Shown: in pieces, positions 45,629 through 57,225 of the stretch
Layout: each line of letters starts with the position of its first letter
How positions within the stretch are numbered: the first letter of the stretch is position 1
DNA from: Aureobasidium sp. EXF-3400
Lineage: Eukaryota; Ascomycota; Dothideomycetes; Dothideales; Saccotheciaceae
Assembly: GCA_024195585.1 (NCBI GenBank)
Contig: SWBL01000155.1
Location: forward strand, 1 to 64,000
Length of the DNA stretch: 64,000 nt
Reading direction: 5' to 3'
Notes under the pieces: generated by a model
Database searches by the model: none
Told to the model about the DNA's origin: nothing
The model's input: the letters and a program-made list of their open reading frames with translations, nothing else
Made by a program: the position numbers and the translations under genes

Positions 45629-46709
45629 GGCTCAGGATTGTGTTTTCAACTGTGACGACACCGGAAGAGGATACGAGGATTAAATATGTAAACGATGGAA
45701 GAAAAGACAAAGAGAATGCAGGAAGCTATAGGAACAGGTGATACAGAGGCCAAGTTCACCGATCGACAGTGCTTACCTCAGACTTGACAAGAAAGGACAA
45801 TGATGGTGCTAGTCGAGTTTCTTGGACCTCTCAACATAGCGCTTACCAGATATTTGTATGACACTTGGCGACTGCCTTAAGTCACCGGGAGAGGCAAAAG
45901 GGCGAGTCTGCGGTCCATCGTGTGGGTAGAGTTAATCTACAGTGGTGCGAGCAGGCCAATGGATACGATGAATCAAAATCCTTCGAAGTCGTGGTGAGAC
46001 GAAAGTTGCATGAAGATGGAGCCCCATCCTTCGATGAAGCTTGATCGGTAAGCACGGACACGATTCCGGAATCAGTCATAGGGAACAGATATAGGCTCAT
46101 GACAGGGTCTATGCAGATGAACTCTAGGAGCTATGTATTTGTAGTTAGGCGGCGGTCAGTATTCCACCGGTGAGGGATAATCAGACTCAGCTAGATTACA
46201 CGTGCACAAGCGTCGCTGACCGTCCGGATCCTCTGCTATGAGATGCTTGGTTTCACACAAGTTTGGCTCTTTCCGCAAGATAGAGCTGTTGTCGAAGCAA
46301 TAGATTTGGAGTTCAGGTATACGTTCAAGTGGTACGGCAGGACCTTATACATGTCGAGTCTCAGACTGGGCGGAAGAGGAAGGCAGGGGCGGGATTAATG
46401 CCGGGTGCCAAGAAATGAGGAAAGTTGGGGGAGAGTGACGCGTACCCTCGGCCGGCAAGCGACACGGAAGTCGCGACTGGAAGGAAGACAAGAACGGATA
46501 GATTTGTTGAACGAAGAAAGAGCGAGTGCATCATTTGTATGCAGCAAGAGCGGTGGACATCAACACTGAGGAAGGAGCTCCTTCACGCGTCCATCACCCC
46601 GTCCGAGAGCGTCCACACCGACCGACGACTCTCCGTACCAAGTCGAGAGTCGATCAGCTACGAGGTTTCCCTACCCACTTCCACCGGCCTCTCCATACCA
46701 GATACAAGC
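45629..46709. other. Intergenic region between divergent genes
   Basis: It lies between the minus-strand monooxygenase and the plus-strand zinc-finger gene. No further gene is recognisable. The last 280 bases are open in the frame of the downstream gene and could encode an N-terminal extension. Confidence 0.45.
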
Positions 46710-47819
46710 ATGGCCGACCTCTCGGCCCTGACCGACTCGGCGACTGAGGCACTGCCCTTGGACGCTGCAGACCATGAAGGCGACATCACCGACACCAATG
46801 ACAACGACCAAGACAATGACGGCGACAACGACAACGACAACGACGCTGCCCCTTCGACATACAAAGTCATCTGTGAAGCGGCCCCTCCTGAGCGACGCTT
46901 CCCCTCGTTCGAGGCGGCCATAGAATTCGGCAACGCATGGTCGCGCGACAGCGGCTTCGACCTCGTTCGCATCAACAAAGGCAAGCAAGGCCGCAACCCT
47001 CAGGGTGTCACATACAAGTTCCTGTGGGAATGCAAGCGTCATGGCAAGCCAGCGAATACGCGCAAGCTGACTCCTGACCGTCGGCAACGCGCTGCTCGAG
47101 GGTCGGTCAGAATCGGGTGTCGCATGCGCATCGTCCTCGTCGCCGTCGAGCCTCAAGTGCCTCAAGGCGAGTGGCAGATCAGACACTGCGGGCGCAACGG
47201 CCACAACCACGGCCCAGACAATGCAGAGTCGTTCCCTGCCGTCCGTCGTCGCACTCGCACCCACGAGATGGACGTCTTTATGGCCACTCAACTGCGTCAA
47301 GGTCTGTCGAGATCAGAGACGCTGCAGCTCGTGCGTCAACACTGGCCAGACGCGCTCGTCACTCGTCAAGACATTGGCAACTTTGCAAAGACGTTTGCCC
47401 AAAAGATTGGAGCGTCCAGACTGACGCCCGAAGCGACTCCTGACAACTCGCCCATGCCTCCCGTGCCTTTTGTTTCTTCCAATGTCGCGCCCAACGCGCC
47501 TCTCAATGTCCATCACGCCCAGATGCAACACCCACAAGCTCAGCAGTCTCTGGCTCACACCCATCAACATCCCATGCAACCCCTTGGAATGCCCATGCAA
47601 CAACCAAACCCTGATGCCACTCGAGCTGCCTATCAAGCTGGCTATCAGGCTGCCGTTGAACAACATCGCATCAACAGCGATCTCAACCACCGTGTTGAAG
47701 CCCTGGAGACCTCTCTCCAAGTTCAAGACCGCATTGCCTCACTCGAACAAACCGTCAACAACTTGACGCAACTCATCATGAGCGCTTACATGCCTCACAT
47801 TCAGCATCCCCAGTCTTGA
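46710..47819 (+). CDS. FAR1-type zinc-finger protein with coiled coil, 369 aa
   Basis: The frame is a single exon. I chose the ATG at 46710 for its good context (AAGCATGGCC); an earlier in-frame ATG at 46539 would add 57 residues. An acidic Asp/Asn run (DNDQDNDGDNDNDNDAAP) precedes a domain with FPSFEAAIEFGNAWSRDSGF. Next come a cysteine in LWECKRHG, GCRMRIV, and the pair HCGRNGHNHG. This spacing matches FAR1/FHY3 (WRKY-GCM1-like) DNA-binding domains derived from Mutator-like transposases. A Gln/His/Pro-rich linker and a C-terminal leucine-heptad stretch (NHRVEALETSLQ, IASLEQTVNNLTQLI) follow. No transposase DDE domain or SWIM finger is present, so it may be a domesticated nuclear regulator. 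Confidence 0.78.
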   Translation: MADLSALTDSATEALPLDAADHEGDITDTNDNDQDNDGDNDNDNDAAPSTYKVICEAAPPERRFPSFEAAIEFGNAWSRDSGFDLVRINKGKQGRNPQGVTYKFLWECKRHGKPANTRKLTPDRRQRAARGSVRIGCRMRIVLVAVEPQVPQGEWQIRHCGRNGHNHGPDNAESFPAVRRRTRTHEMDVFMATQLRQGLSRSETLQLVRQHWPDALVTRQDIGNFAKTFAQKIGASRLTPEATPDNSPMPPVPFVSSNVAPNAPLNVHHAQMQHPQAQQSLAHTHQHPMQPLGMPMQQPNPDATRAAYQAGYQAAVEQHRINSDLNHRVEALETSLQVQDRIASLEQTVNNLTQLIMSAYMPHIQHPQS

Positions 47820-47939
47820 TCCCTCATTGGCTTACACCCCCACGCCTTGGCAATCTCCGGGCGCTTAATCAATCACCTGCATCTCGTCCTCTGTCAACCT
47901 TCCTTCAATCCATCCTGCTAGCCTTGCCATCATCGAAAC

Positions 47940-49415
47940 ATGTCGGCTGCCGAGCGGGTTGGCTCTTGGCCCGAAGTCCTGTCTTTGATCATCGAGTTCC
48001 TCGAATTCGATCGAGCTTCCCTCTACTCGGCACATCTGGTAAACACTACCTGGGCACACTATGCCAGAAAAGTCCTCTGGCGCAACGCTTCTCTCTCTTC
48101 CTTGGCCGCAATTGAACCTTCTCGCCAACAGCACTATGCAAACATGATTAAAATATCTTTTTCTTGGGACATGCGGTACCCCGCCGAACTCGACAAGCTG
48201 TCTTTCCCCTCCCTCGAACGATGTCTATTGGATGTGGCACAAATCTTTGACTTCTCCGACTACCGTCTTGTCTTGCCACCTTTCTTCAAGGCATCACCAC
48301 AATAGCTTGACATGTGGCTCCAAGGTATACATGATCCTGAGACTATCAGTTCATATTGGCGGCTAGGCCCAGGCCTTTTCGATGACAAGCTCGACCGTCG
48401 ACATGCTCCACGTCGAGACCGAGTGAACGACACCAACACTTTCATGATCATTGCTCCAAAGTTGCGCTCTTTCCTGTCTGCCTCACACTTGCCTATGCAC
48501 AATGTCGATGAAGCTCTCCAACACCTCGCATTGCATGCCATCTGCGAAGAACTGTTCGTTGGGGACATTTTGTACCACACGAAAGCCGTCGATTCTTTAC
48601 TCTCCACACATCTACAACGACCCGTGTTTCCCAAGCTCAAACACTTCGGCGCACACATTGCCTCTGGTCCAGTGGGAGCCATGTTTGCCGCTTTCCTGCC
48701 TCCCACACTCTCGAGTATCTACCTTGGTGTTGACGATCTAGGTGGTCAATATTTTCAGCTCGTCTCTCAATACGACGTCTTACAGTCATTGACTATTGTT
48801 GCTCACTTCCTTGATGATATGAGCTCCATCATGTTCCTCGGAAGATTGCAACACCTTCACAGTCTACACATCGAGCTGTCAGTCCATGGCTACCATTCGC
48901 AGATCGGTTGGACCCAAACTCACGAAACTCCCTTCACAGACGATGATTTCGAGACAATGACATCAGGACTGCCTCTGCTCCACAACTTCGTGCTCAAACT
49001 ACCTTGCAAGCTTTCATTACCTGCCCTGACATCGTTAGCGACAAATTGTCCTCGACTCCAGACCTGTCACCTCTCAACTGCCATCCCCATTGCATCTTGG
49101 AGAGCACAAGAAGCGCCTACCTTCCCCGAACTCGAGAGCCTTGTTCTGACTCATGGGGAATACGGCGATACATATGGTGGCACCATGTTTGTGACGCAAT
49201 GGTCTAGTCCCTGGACCCAGTCGACACCAACACTGAGATTGCTCGATGAGAGTGTGGTTGATTCTACCCACGTCGACGTCATTTCTCGACGCTGTCCCAA
49301 GCTTGAGCAATTACATCTGTATCTCAGAGATTATGGTAGGGAAGAGCTTGAGAGGTTAAGAGCAAGAGAAGAGCGACCTGGGTGGTTGGACATTGTTCTG
49401 AACGGTACGGATTGA
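47940..49415 (+). pseudogene. F-box protein gene with one in-frame TAG (or readthrough/short intron)
   Basis: From an ATG at 47940 the frame encodes an F-box (about residues 9-50, SWPEVLSLIIEFLEFDRASL and WAHYARKVLWRN). It then runs to TAG at 48303 (codon 122 of 492). The same frame continues without another stop to TGA at 49415, with a leucine-rich region (LQSLTIVAHFLDD, LHSLHIELSV, FPELESLVLTH, CPKLEQLHLYL). The flanking codons read SPQ-stop-LDMWL, so a CAG to TAG change would explain it. A 72-base in-frame intron ending at this TAG with donor GTGGCA is possible, but it would remove well-formed coding sequence. If functional, the product would be an SCF adaptor. Confidence 0.7.
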
Positions 49416-50471
49416 GAAGATCGGAAAGATGGTAGGTAGTCAATTCATCATGGGTTTGAGATCTCGCTAGCTCCCCCCTCTCTTTGGTGCTGCTTACCCG
49501 TGACCCTTGGAGAGATGTGTTCGTCAAACATCAAGACTGCTTCACCATGGTAAGCCTTACGCAGAGAACGTGTCGTCTATCGGCTAATGTATCTGTCCTC
49601 CTATCTCTCTTTTTCTATCTTCCACTTTCCATGTTACCTATCATCGTTAGCAATATCGATAGACATTAGAGTCTAAGCAGCACACTAGGTTCAACAAAAG
49701 CATGTACGCATCTAGTCCTAGGGCATATGGTGTGGGCTCCTGAGCTTCTCGTTGTCCAAACATTGCTAGTAGAAAACTTAGTATATGTTTTTCACGACAT
49801 AACGATAGTAGAGGAGCACTGCACTCGAGGTCATTGGGTCTTGGCGCTGGTTGGGTGTGGTTCACGGAAGATTCGATGTTTTGACTTACAGACGAGGCAG
49901 GTCAGTTGTGAGCGCAAGAGCGATTTGCGTTCTTGTAAACATTGCAGCTACTTCCAGTCGTGCAACTTTTCAGCTGTTGCTGCGGCCTTGATCTCTGTGA
50001 CCAGCACTATCATCATCAGTTTCATCAGTATACACCCTCCTGATCACGTCTATCACGCCCGGCGTCTCATCATCACCGCAAGACCTTCCTGCGCGTCTAT
50101 CAACACTGAGCACATTTTACTCCGTGCTGACCTTCCGTTCATCCTTGCGCTATCAATCTACGCCAGTATAGCACTTCGGCCATCCGGAGTGCAAGGGTCA
50201 ATACTCCTGGACAGCCCTATCCAATCTGAAATCGCCTCTCGCGAGTCAGAAAGACTTGGTACCTGGAAGAGCGCCGTAATCCTCCATCAACAACACGCGC
50301 ATTCGGGTCTGTGCAGTCTCTCCGTTGCGTCACGCACTGTCAATATCATCGATTGCAACTCTCAATCATCAGCATCATCTTCATCTCCATCTACCCTCCT
50401 CAGCAGGGTTGTCTGCATCGACCCCCCTCATCACTTCTATCTTGCCCGCCCTTCGCATCATCACCGCAGCT
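49416..50471. other. Intergenic; duplicated leader-like segment
   Basis: A stretch near 50010-50110 and one near 50370-50475 share blocks in the same order (CATCAG...TACCCTCCTCA/G, TCACTTCTATC-like, GCATCATCACCGCA). The second immediately precedes the next start codon. This looks like an old tandem duplication of the gene's leader. The open frame 49727-50638 crossing it is not convincing. Confidence 0.4.
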
Positions 50472-51876
50472 ATGCACCTCTCCAGTCGCATTCCAGAAGA
50501 AGTTTGGGAAAAGATTCTCAGCAACCTCGTCTCAGACCGCCAAACGCTTGCAGCTGTCATCGAAGCAGATTGTCTCGCCTCCGGGCAGGCCCTCAGGCTC
50601 TATTGGCAGAACGATTCGGCTTCGAAGGATCTACTTGAGGAGCTCGACGGCGTACCAGAAAACGAACGCCAGCCCTTCGCGGACATGGTGCGCAATATTG
50701 TGACAGAATTGAAGGCTCCTGGCGCACATCACGAAGGAAAGGGGTTGCAGTTCCCTCAGCTACAGAGTCTTGTTATTGATCATGGGAAGGCCTTCCAACG
50801 CAGAGAAACACGCACCTACGCCAGGGTCAAACGCTTCGTTGGTTCCCGTATGCGAAATTGGCTCTGAAGACTACGACTGTTATGACTTGTCGCCGGTGTG
50901 CGATAACTTCATGCCCAGTCTGAGCGGTTCCGTCGACCTGCGCTCTCTGATTCTACACTCGCGTGTTCGAGGTGCAACAGCTGGAGACCTTCTTCAGGTC
51001 CTGCAAAGATGCGTCAGGCTCTCTACACTGCGTCTCGGAAAGGACACCGAACCTTTGATTGACGAGGCGGTCTTTCAGACCATGGCTGGACACCTTGAGA
51101 TTCAGGAACTTTACATCAAGAAACATCTGGACAGATCCCTTGTACTGTCGATTGCTACTACACCTCAGCCTTTCAGAAACATTTCCGACCTCATCCTTCA
51201 CGCGGATGCAGCTGCCATCAACATCTTGCTTCCACGTATCGAGAAGGTGGACAGACTCGAACTTACAATCCACGGCATGAGCAGCATCTTCCCCTCTCTT
51301 CGCCATCTCGAGAAGCTGAGATCCATGTGGCTTAAGTTCCACAATTACGCCCTTACGGATGATGACCTGACTCACCTAATCCCTCTGAAGCGACTCGAGT
51401 TCATCGAACTCTGCGATGACGACCAGGGCGAACGACTCAATGCCAACTTTATCAGCGCCGACGTCTTCGCCGCGGTCCTGGGCTCCCTTCCCCTCCTTCA
51501 TTCACTCAATCTCAACGCCATCCACAACCTTGGTGACCCCTTTCTTCTCGCGCTCGGTCGTCAATGTCCAAACTTGGATGCCTTGGCCTTGACCGGCTCA
51601 TTCACCCTCGAACCCCTGGCCAACGAGTCGCCCGTCCCGTTCCCTCGTCTTGTCACCCTGGAACTGGGAACTCTTGCTCCCAGCATGCCTCTCAGACAGT
51701 GGGGCGGGTTTGAGGAGGATTGGGCTGACCAACGGGCACAAGACATTATCGTCCACGCACCCCAGTTGCTGTGGTTTGAGGGCTGTCACGATGGTCGTAA
51801 CGAGTATGGAGGTTTGGTTGAAGAAGCTTGGAAGAGCTTGAAAGTCCAAGGCCATCTCTATGTTGGTGGGAGATGA
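50472..51876 (+). pseudogene. F-box/LRR-like gene with a frameshift near 50850
   Basis: From an ATG at 50472 the frame encodes an F-box-like start (SRIPEEVWEKILSNLVSDRQ). It then reads DMVRNIVTELKAPG, as in related genes, followed by LQFPQLQSLVIDHGK, and stops at 50867. A second frame, offset by one base, picks up near 50840 and runs to TGA at 51876. It has leucine-rich blocks (SVDLRSLILHSRV, VRLSTLRLGKD, VDRLELTIHG, LKRLEFIELCDDD) and a closing GLVEEAWKSLKVQG. An intron-like segment (GTATGC at 50849, CCCAG at 50919) is present, but its phase does not restore the frame. A single-base indel, in nature or in assembly, is the simplest reading. It is related to the gene at 39643-41206. Confidence 0.65.
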
Positions 51877-52578
51877 GACCCGGTGTGGAATGTGCTGCTC
51901 TCTACTCTGCATGATGGCATCTGGTGGAAGAAGGACGAACGGTGACATTCGGCGGAAGTCTACAAAATTTCTTCACGGAATGTCAGTTTGTTCATCGCGG
52001 GCTGCTTGTTTCGCACTCGCCAAAGAAAGTTTCTGCCGTTAGGAAAGATCGGCCGAGGACCATGCTTGTACCGTCGAAGAAACGAGAACAAACGATGAGT
52101 AATAGAGCTATCCTGGGGGAAGTGCCGAGAAGGATTGGGGGAAGTTCCAGCGATCTTATCAAAGCGAGACAGGAGATCAGTGCTTGGACTTGGTTCGTGG
52201 AGACAACACTCTTCTGTGGCAGTTAATGAGCAAGTCGTTTACGCAGTACGGGGTTACGCTGGGAGCTTGTCAAATATGGCTGGGAGAAGAGTAGAGAAAT
52301 TAGCAAATCGAAGAACAAAGTAATTTCGACCAGCAACGAGGGTGAGTAGAAGTGACCTAGGGAAGCTTTGGTGACTCCCGAGATGGCGTTGTGCTACTGC
52401 AAAGGATGATTCGTCGGAGCGCAAGCTCTTACTGTAGGAGATGATGGGCTATCGAATCCACAACCAAAGCCTTGACCAGTGCCAGGCATCTTGTCAGATG
52501 TGACCATACAGTAGAGGATAAGAGAAGAATAAACTTGTATGAGAACAGGTACTTTTTCTCTACCCCAAATCAAAATAT
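51877..52578. other. Intergenic between convergent genes
   Basis: The 3' flanks of the F-box-like gene and of the minus-strand permease. No gene is recognisable. Confidence 0.45.
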
Positions 52579-54365
52579 CTACAAAGCTTTAGTAATAGCA
52601 TCCATCTTTTTTCTAAAGAAACCCCCTTGCTCCACATCCATGCCCGTCGCATACTCCACCTCCTTCCCATGACTAACCACATTACTCAAATCTTCTTCAT
52701 CAGGCTCAGGAGCCTCCAACCAGCTTCCTACAGGATTCTGCGCTTGCACCGGTGAAATTCTGCAAAGAATGTAATATACACCTCCACTAGCCAAGAAACC
52801 CGTGAAGAAGTTGAGGCGATAGATGTATGTTGCGCCAATGGGAACGGAGACTCCACAGGCGCCTGCAAAGCCAACGACATTAATGAGAATGCCGCAGATG
52901 TATGCGACATAGCCGCGCCATTGGATGCCGAAGTGGCCGTAGTAGGGTCCATTGACGTCTGCCGAGTACAAGTCGCGGGCTTGAAGGTATCCCTTGCGAA
53001 CGGCGTAGTAGTCGATAATCATTGGTCCAGCAATAGCGGAGAGGAAGACCGAGTAAGCAGATAGATAGGTAGTAAATGTGCTAGAACCAGCGACAAATTG
53101 CCATGGGCAAATAACGATACCGATGACGGCGCAGATGTATCCACCACGGCGAATGTTGATGTAGCGAGGTAACAGAGCAGTCAGATCTGTTCCTGCGGAA
53201 ATGGAGTTTGCGGCAATATTGGTGCCGAGTTGAGCTACTACGAATGCAGCAGCGATGAGGAAGACTCCAGCTCTTGCGCCTGCGCTGCCATGACCATCTT
53301 CGGTGATGAAGGCTTTGAGTAGTTCCAGAGGATTCCAGACGGCGCCGAGTTCGGGGTAGATGACCGCAGAGGCTGAACCAACGAGAATACCAATCAAAGA
53401 TGTCAATCCGAAACCGAGAGGGATGGTGATGAATTGAGGGAGCAAAGCATCACTGGGTTTGCTAGCGAAACGGGAGAAATCAGGATCATTGACGATGAGA
53501 GTGGCAAAGTTAGACACCGAAGACATGATGCCGGTGATGATGGCCCAAGCGAGTTTGGAACCATGGACTTTGGCGGGTTGATGGATAATTTCGCCTGCAC
53601 CTCCTGCTCTGACGAGAGCCCAGATGAGGAAAGCGATACCTGCTGTGGGTGCAACAACAGCTTTGACGGTAAACAGATGACGGACTTTGTGGACGGGGAA
53701 CCAGATGAAGGGAAGCGAGCCGGCCCAGAATAGGATGAAGCCGATGAGATAGTTGACGGTGCCACCGAGGGCGATTTCTTTCGTCAATGAAGCTTTTGTG
53801 CCGAACGAGGGCCAGATGGCGAGGATCATGAGGTAGACGCATTCGCCGCCGATCCAGCCTTGTACACCATACCAGATACTATGAGCGGGTCAGAGATGTT
53901 GAAAAGATGACAGAAGATGTGCTACTCACCATGCCATCAATGCACGATTGAACACAGGCCACAACGATCCAAAGATACCGAACGAAGACCTGTTCATGAC
54001 CGGGAACGAGATATGATAGACGGCTCCCACACGACCAGTCAAGCAGATGAAGAATGCCGAGATACTGTAGCCTACCCAGACACAGATCCAAGCCTGCCAC
54101 CATGACAAGCCATTGTCAAGCGAAGAAGCAGCGATCATCCACGTATTGATGTTGAAAGAGTCGGCAATCCAGAAACCGACGAAGTTGAATGCAGTCCATT
54201 GACGACGCTCAGGCTCGACAATTTTCAAGTCATGGTTTGTAAGGAACAATTCTTTGTTTGTGAGACCATGGTCATGTTCGACTTCCTATACAACAAATGA
54301 GTATTTTAAACAAAATATGAAGACAAGGTGTGGATACTGACTATTTTGCGCAGAATTGAAGTCAT
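52579..54365 (-). CDS. NCS1 nucleobase permease, Fur-type (uracil/allantoin)
   Basis: Exons 54342-54365, 53930-54285 and 52579-53878 give 559 aa. The introns are 56 and 51 bases (donors GTCAGT and GTGAGT; acceptors TAG; CTGAC branch in the second). The second join rebuilds NRALMACIWYGVQGWIGGE, a typical Fur signature. Other features are LTNHDLKIVEPERRQWTAFN before TM1, NDPDFSRFASKPSDAL (substrate-binding loop region), LGTNIAANSISAGTDLTALLPRYINIRRGG, and WQFVAGSSTFTTYLSAYSVF. Twelve TM segments are expected in the plasma membrane with proton symport. Uracil or allantoin is the likeliest substrate by family, but specificity cannot be read from this. A GATA-like AGATAA lies upstream near 54522, consistent with nitrogen regulation. 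Confidence 0.92.
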
Positions 54366-56480
54366 GATTGTCGTGTGTCAGAGCAAAGGAGAAAAGCGGC
54401 GGATGCATCATGCTTATAGGCATTTTTTTGTTGCTGTGAGGTCGTTATACGATAGGTAAACCGAGGTCAATGCGCAGCAAAAGGATGGGGATGTGGCTTG
54501 AAGGCCGATCTTCCAAACCTTAGATAAGGACATTTTGACAATTTTTTCTTCGAGGTCGCTCTAGAAGGGGGGAAAAGTACACAGCTCATGCAGGAACTTC
54601 GTCAAGATCTGGAGAGTGTCGCCGAAACTCATTCCTTCGAGAAGAAAACAGACTTACTGGTGAATTGAAGCCATGTGTCAATTACGCAAGCAGATGAGTC
54701 AAGCTGTATCCCGTCGCATCAACGGATGCAAACCTCAACAACACTTGGCCTGCGGAAATCCAAGCAACTTGGCTAGATGGTGTATCTCTCTATCTCTGGT
54801 CAATTTCGACCAGCGATATAGGTGCGCCGGCGAGCTTACTCGATGTGATCGAGCAAAAACATGGAGACAAGGTTTGCGGGCGGCCAAATAGACTTTGTGC
54901 GACATTTTGCCGAGCCCTGCTCTGCCCTTATCTTGCGGATCGTGGAGAGCTGACGGCATGCGTCTCGGCAGCAAGTTGCAAGAGGCTCTAGAGGACGAGG
55001 AATTTATATGTTGCATCTCCGAATTCTTTCGTTGGTATTATCTTGTCAAAGTACGGCATCTCTGAGATGTTGCTGTGGTTTGGTGTAAGAGATTTTTGTC
55101 TTTGTCTCCCCAATTCAGATGCTTGCGGCTCTACGCTTTACCTCGGAGACGACGCTTGCTTTTTGTCTATCCTCTCCAATCAGTCTGTGTTTGTCTCTGC
55201 CATATCGCAGTTCTGCTTGCTTGACTCTCACTTTTGTACTTTGAATCGTGGCTTCGCTTTGTTCCTGGACCAGGCAAGCCGTCCTTTGCATCTGGTCTGT
55301 ACATTCAACTGAAGTCATAGATCTTTGCCGTCCCAAAGCGATCAAGGGCCTGGTATGGAAAAGACGTTGGTCATGGCTCGGGGACATGAGACAAACATCA
55401 GACTAATGGGCGAACCTGATCTGAGAGCAGACACAAAGAATGAATCAAAAGCCATCGGGCAAACATTGACTGTCCATCGAAGGGCCGCCTGCCCATTCAT
55501 GTAGAAAATCTGCTTGCCGTTCTTCTGCCTTGTCTTCTGTTGGATCATATCCTTTGACTCAGTCACGTTGCTTCTGAGCACCTTATTGACGCGAGGTTTG
55601 GCCTGCGTGAGATATCGCAATGGTCAAACATAGTCCGAATGGAAGTCCACCACGGTCTTTGGACAGAAGACAAAGCTGAGAAAACTGGCATGGAAGCAAA
55701 AAGACAGAGGACTCCCAAAGCGAGAAAGCAAACACTGAAATATCACTGGGACCGCTGCGATGGATGCTAGATATATGAGGGGTCGGAGAAGCTCGTCTGG
55801 ATGATCTGGAAATCACAAGTCTCATCTCTCATCTATCTACTTGGTCTATATATACAGCCAGGTCTACGCTCTTCAGGCAATACACTTGTCGTTCTCTGAA
55901 GCTTCAAGCTTCGGCCAGCAACCATCGGCCAGCAACCACCGGCCTTCATATATACTGTCGTCACCTGCCGGTAAAACAGCAATGCGCCCCGATTGATTGA
56001 CGAGCCTGTCCAGCCTCCCGGAACTCCATACCAGCTTCTCCGACGCCGACAGTCTCGCCGGTCCTGTTCCACTCTAGGCGTCTTTGGACCCGAGGTTCGC
56101 ACTCTAGTTGTCACCGTAGATGTCGGGCGCAGATACTCGGCAAAACGTCCGAAGATCTACGTCCGGGCGCTACTAGCATTGGCAGTCCACGGACAAAGAC
56201 TGCGTCTAGGGATCCGCCGGCGTCCAAAGCCCATCTAAGATGGCATCTTATCATATGGCTAAATTAGAAGATCACGGCCTAATCTCCGACCTGCCGGACC
56301 TCGTATCACTTCGGATCCCCCCCCACCTAGCCAGCAACACCTATAACAGGCTCGATGACTCGATCTCCGCCATCTAGGGCATGCCGTTAACGTTCGTATC
56401 GACGATTCATTAAACACATATCCTGGCGGCTCTCCGTCCATTATCTTCAGTCCTAACCCCAAAAGGCTGAGTTTCGCAAC
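54366..56480. other. No supported gene
   Basis: Short frames only. The stretch contains the upstream region of the permease (to about 54660). Pieces at 55990-56240 look GC-rich but carry no motif. Confidence 0.4.
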
Positions 56481-56499
56481 CTTTTCGCTTACAGTCGCA

Positions 56500-57145
56500 A
56501 TCACTGGCAGATCGACAATCATGCTCCAGCCTGTGTTTTTCGCAACTATTGGTGCGTCTTCTGGTTCGGCGCTGCTATCGACTTTGCGCTTTTGACTTTG
56601 ACCACTTACAATGCCCAATCCGGGAAACTCATTGCCGTTTGGGCAACGCTTCACCTGGCGTTCCTTCTGGCATTTCTTCTGGCTTTCGACATTGTCAAGT
56701 ACTCTATACAGCAGCACCGACTGCAGGTACTTGACTTGTTCGCTTCAATCAGCCTTGGGTCATCTCGGGAGGCCTGCTTATCGTGGCAATCACCACATCG
56801 TACCGCTCACCGACGACAAGCTCGAGCTGTACTATATGCGTACCTTTGGCCCACCCACCATCCACAACGTCCTGGCTGATCAATAATTCCGTATACCTTG
56901 ATCATCGTGCTTATTGTGTCAATGAGGAAGTTGCCCAGATAGCTGAAGAGGCCATGAGAAGTCTGGGCGATAAATTCTTCTACTTCGACGGGAACGGTGA
57001 CCACATTCCGTTCCAGGAATCGTACGAAACCGATCCCGATGAGGAGGCTTTCGAACGCGAGCACTATGGATGGTACTATGACTACTCCAAAGCCCAACTT
57101 CGATCTCTCTGAGGAACTCGACTTGGAGGACGAAGCTACACAGTG
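56500..57145 (+). pseudogene. Unresolved gene or relic with membrane segments and acidic end
   Basis: Plus-strand pieces in different frames have natural composition. One hydrophobic piece (about 56535-56725, IAVWATLHLAFLLAFLLAFD) suggests two TM segments. A second (about 56770-56885) reads HHIVPLTDDKLELYYMRTFG. A third (about 56897-57112) reads RAYCVNEEVAQIAEEAMRSL and then EREHYGWYYDYSK. Shortly before its stop a neighbouring frame gives a better acidic ending (DLSEELDLEDEATQ). Introns or indels must separate these; I could not find joins that keep phase. Family unknown. Confidence 0.3.
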
Positions 57146-57225
57146 ATATTATACCTATTTCGGAATCTCTCCCATACACTCGCTGCCAGCAAATCTTCGA
57201 CTTCTTACTCCACTGCTGCATCACA

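Noticed and set aside
53434..53733. Plus-strand open frame inside the NCS1 permease
   Set aside because: It is antisense to well-conserved permease coding sequence.
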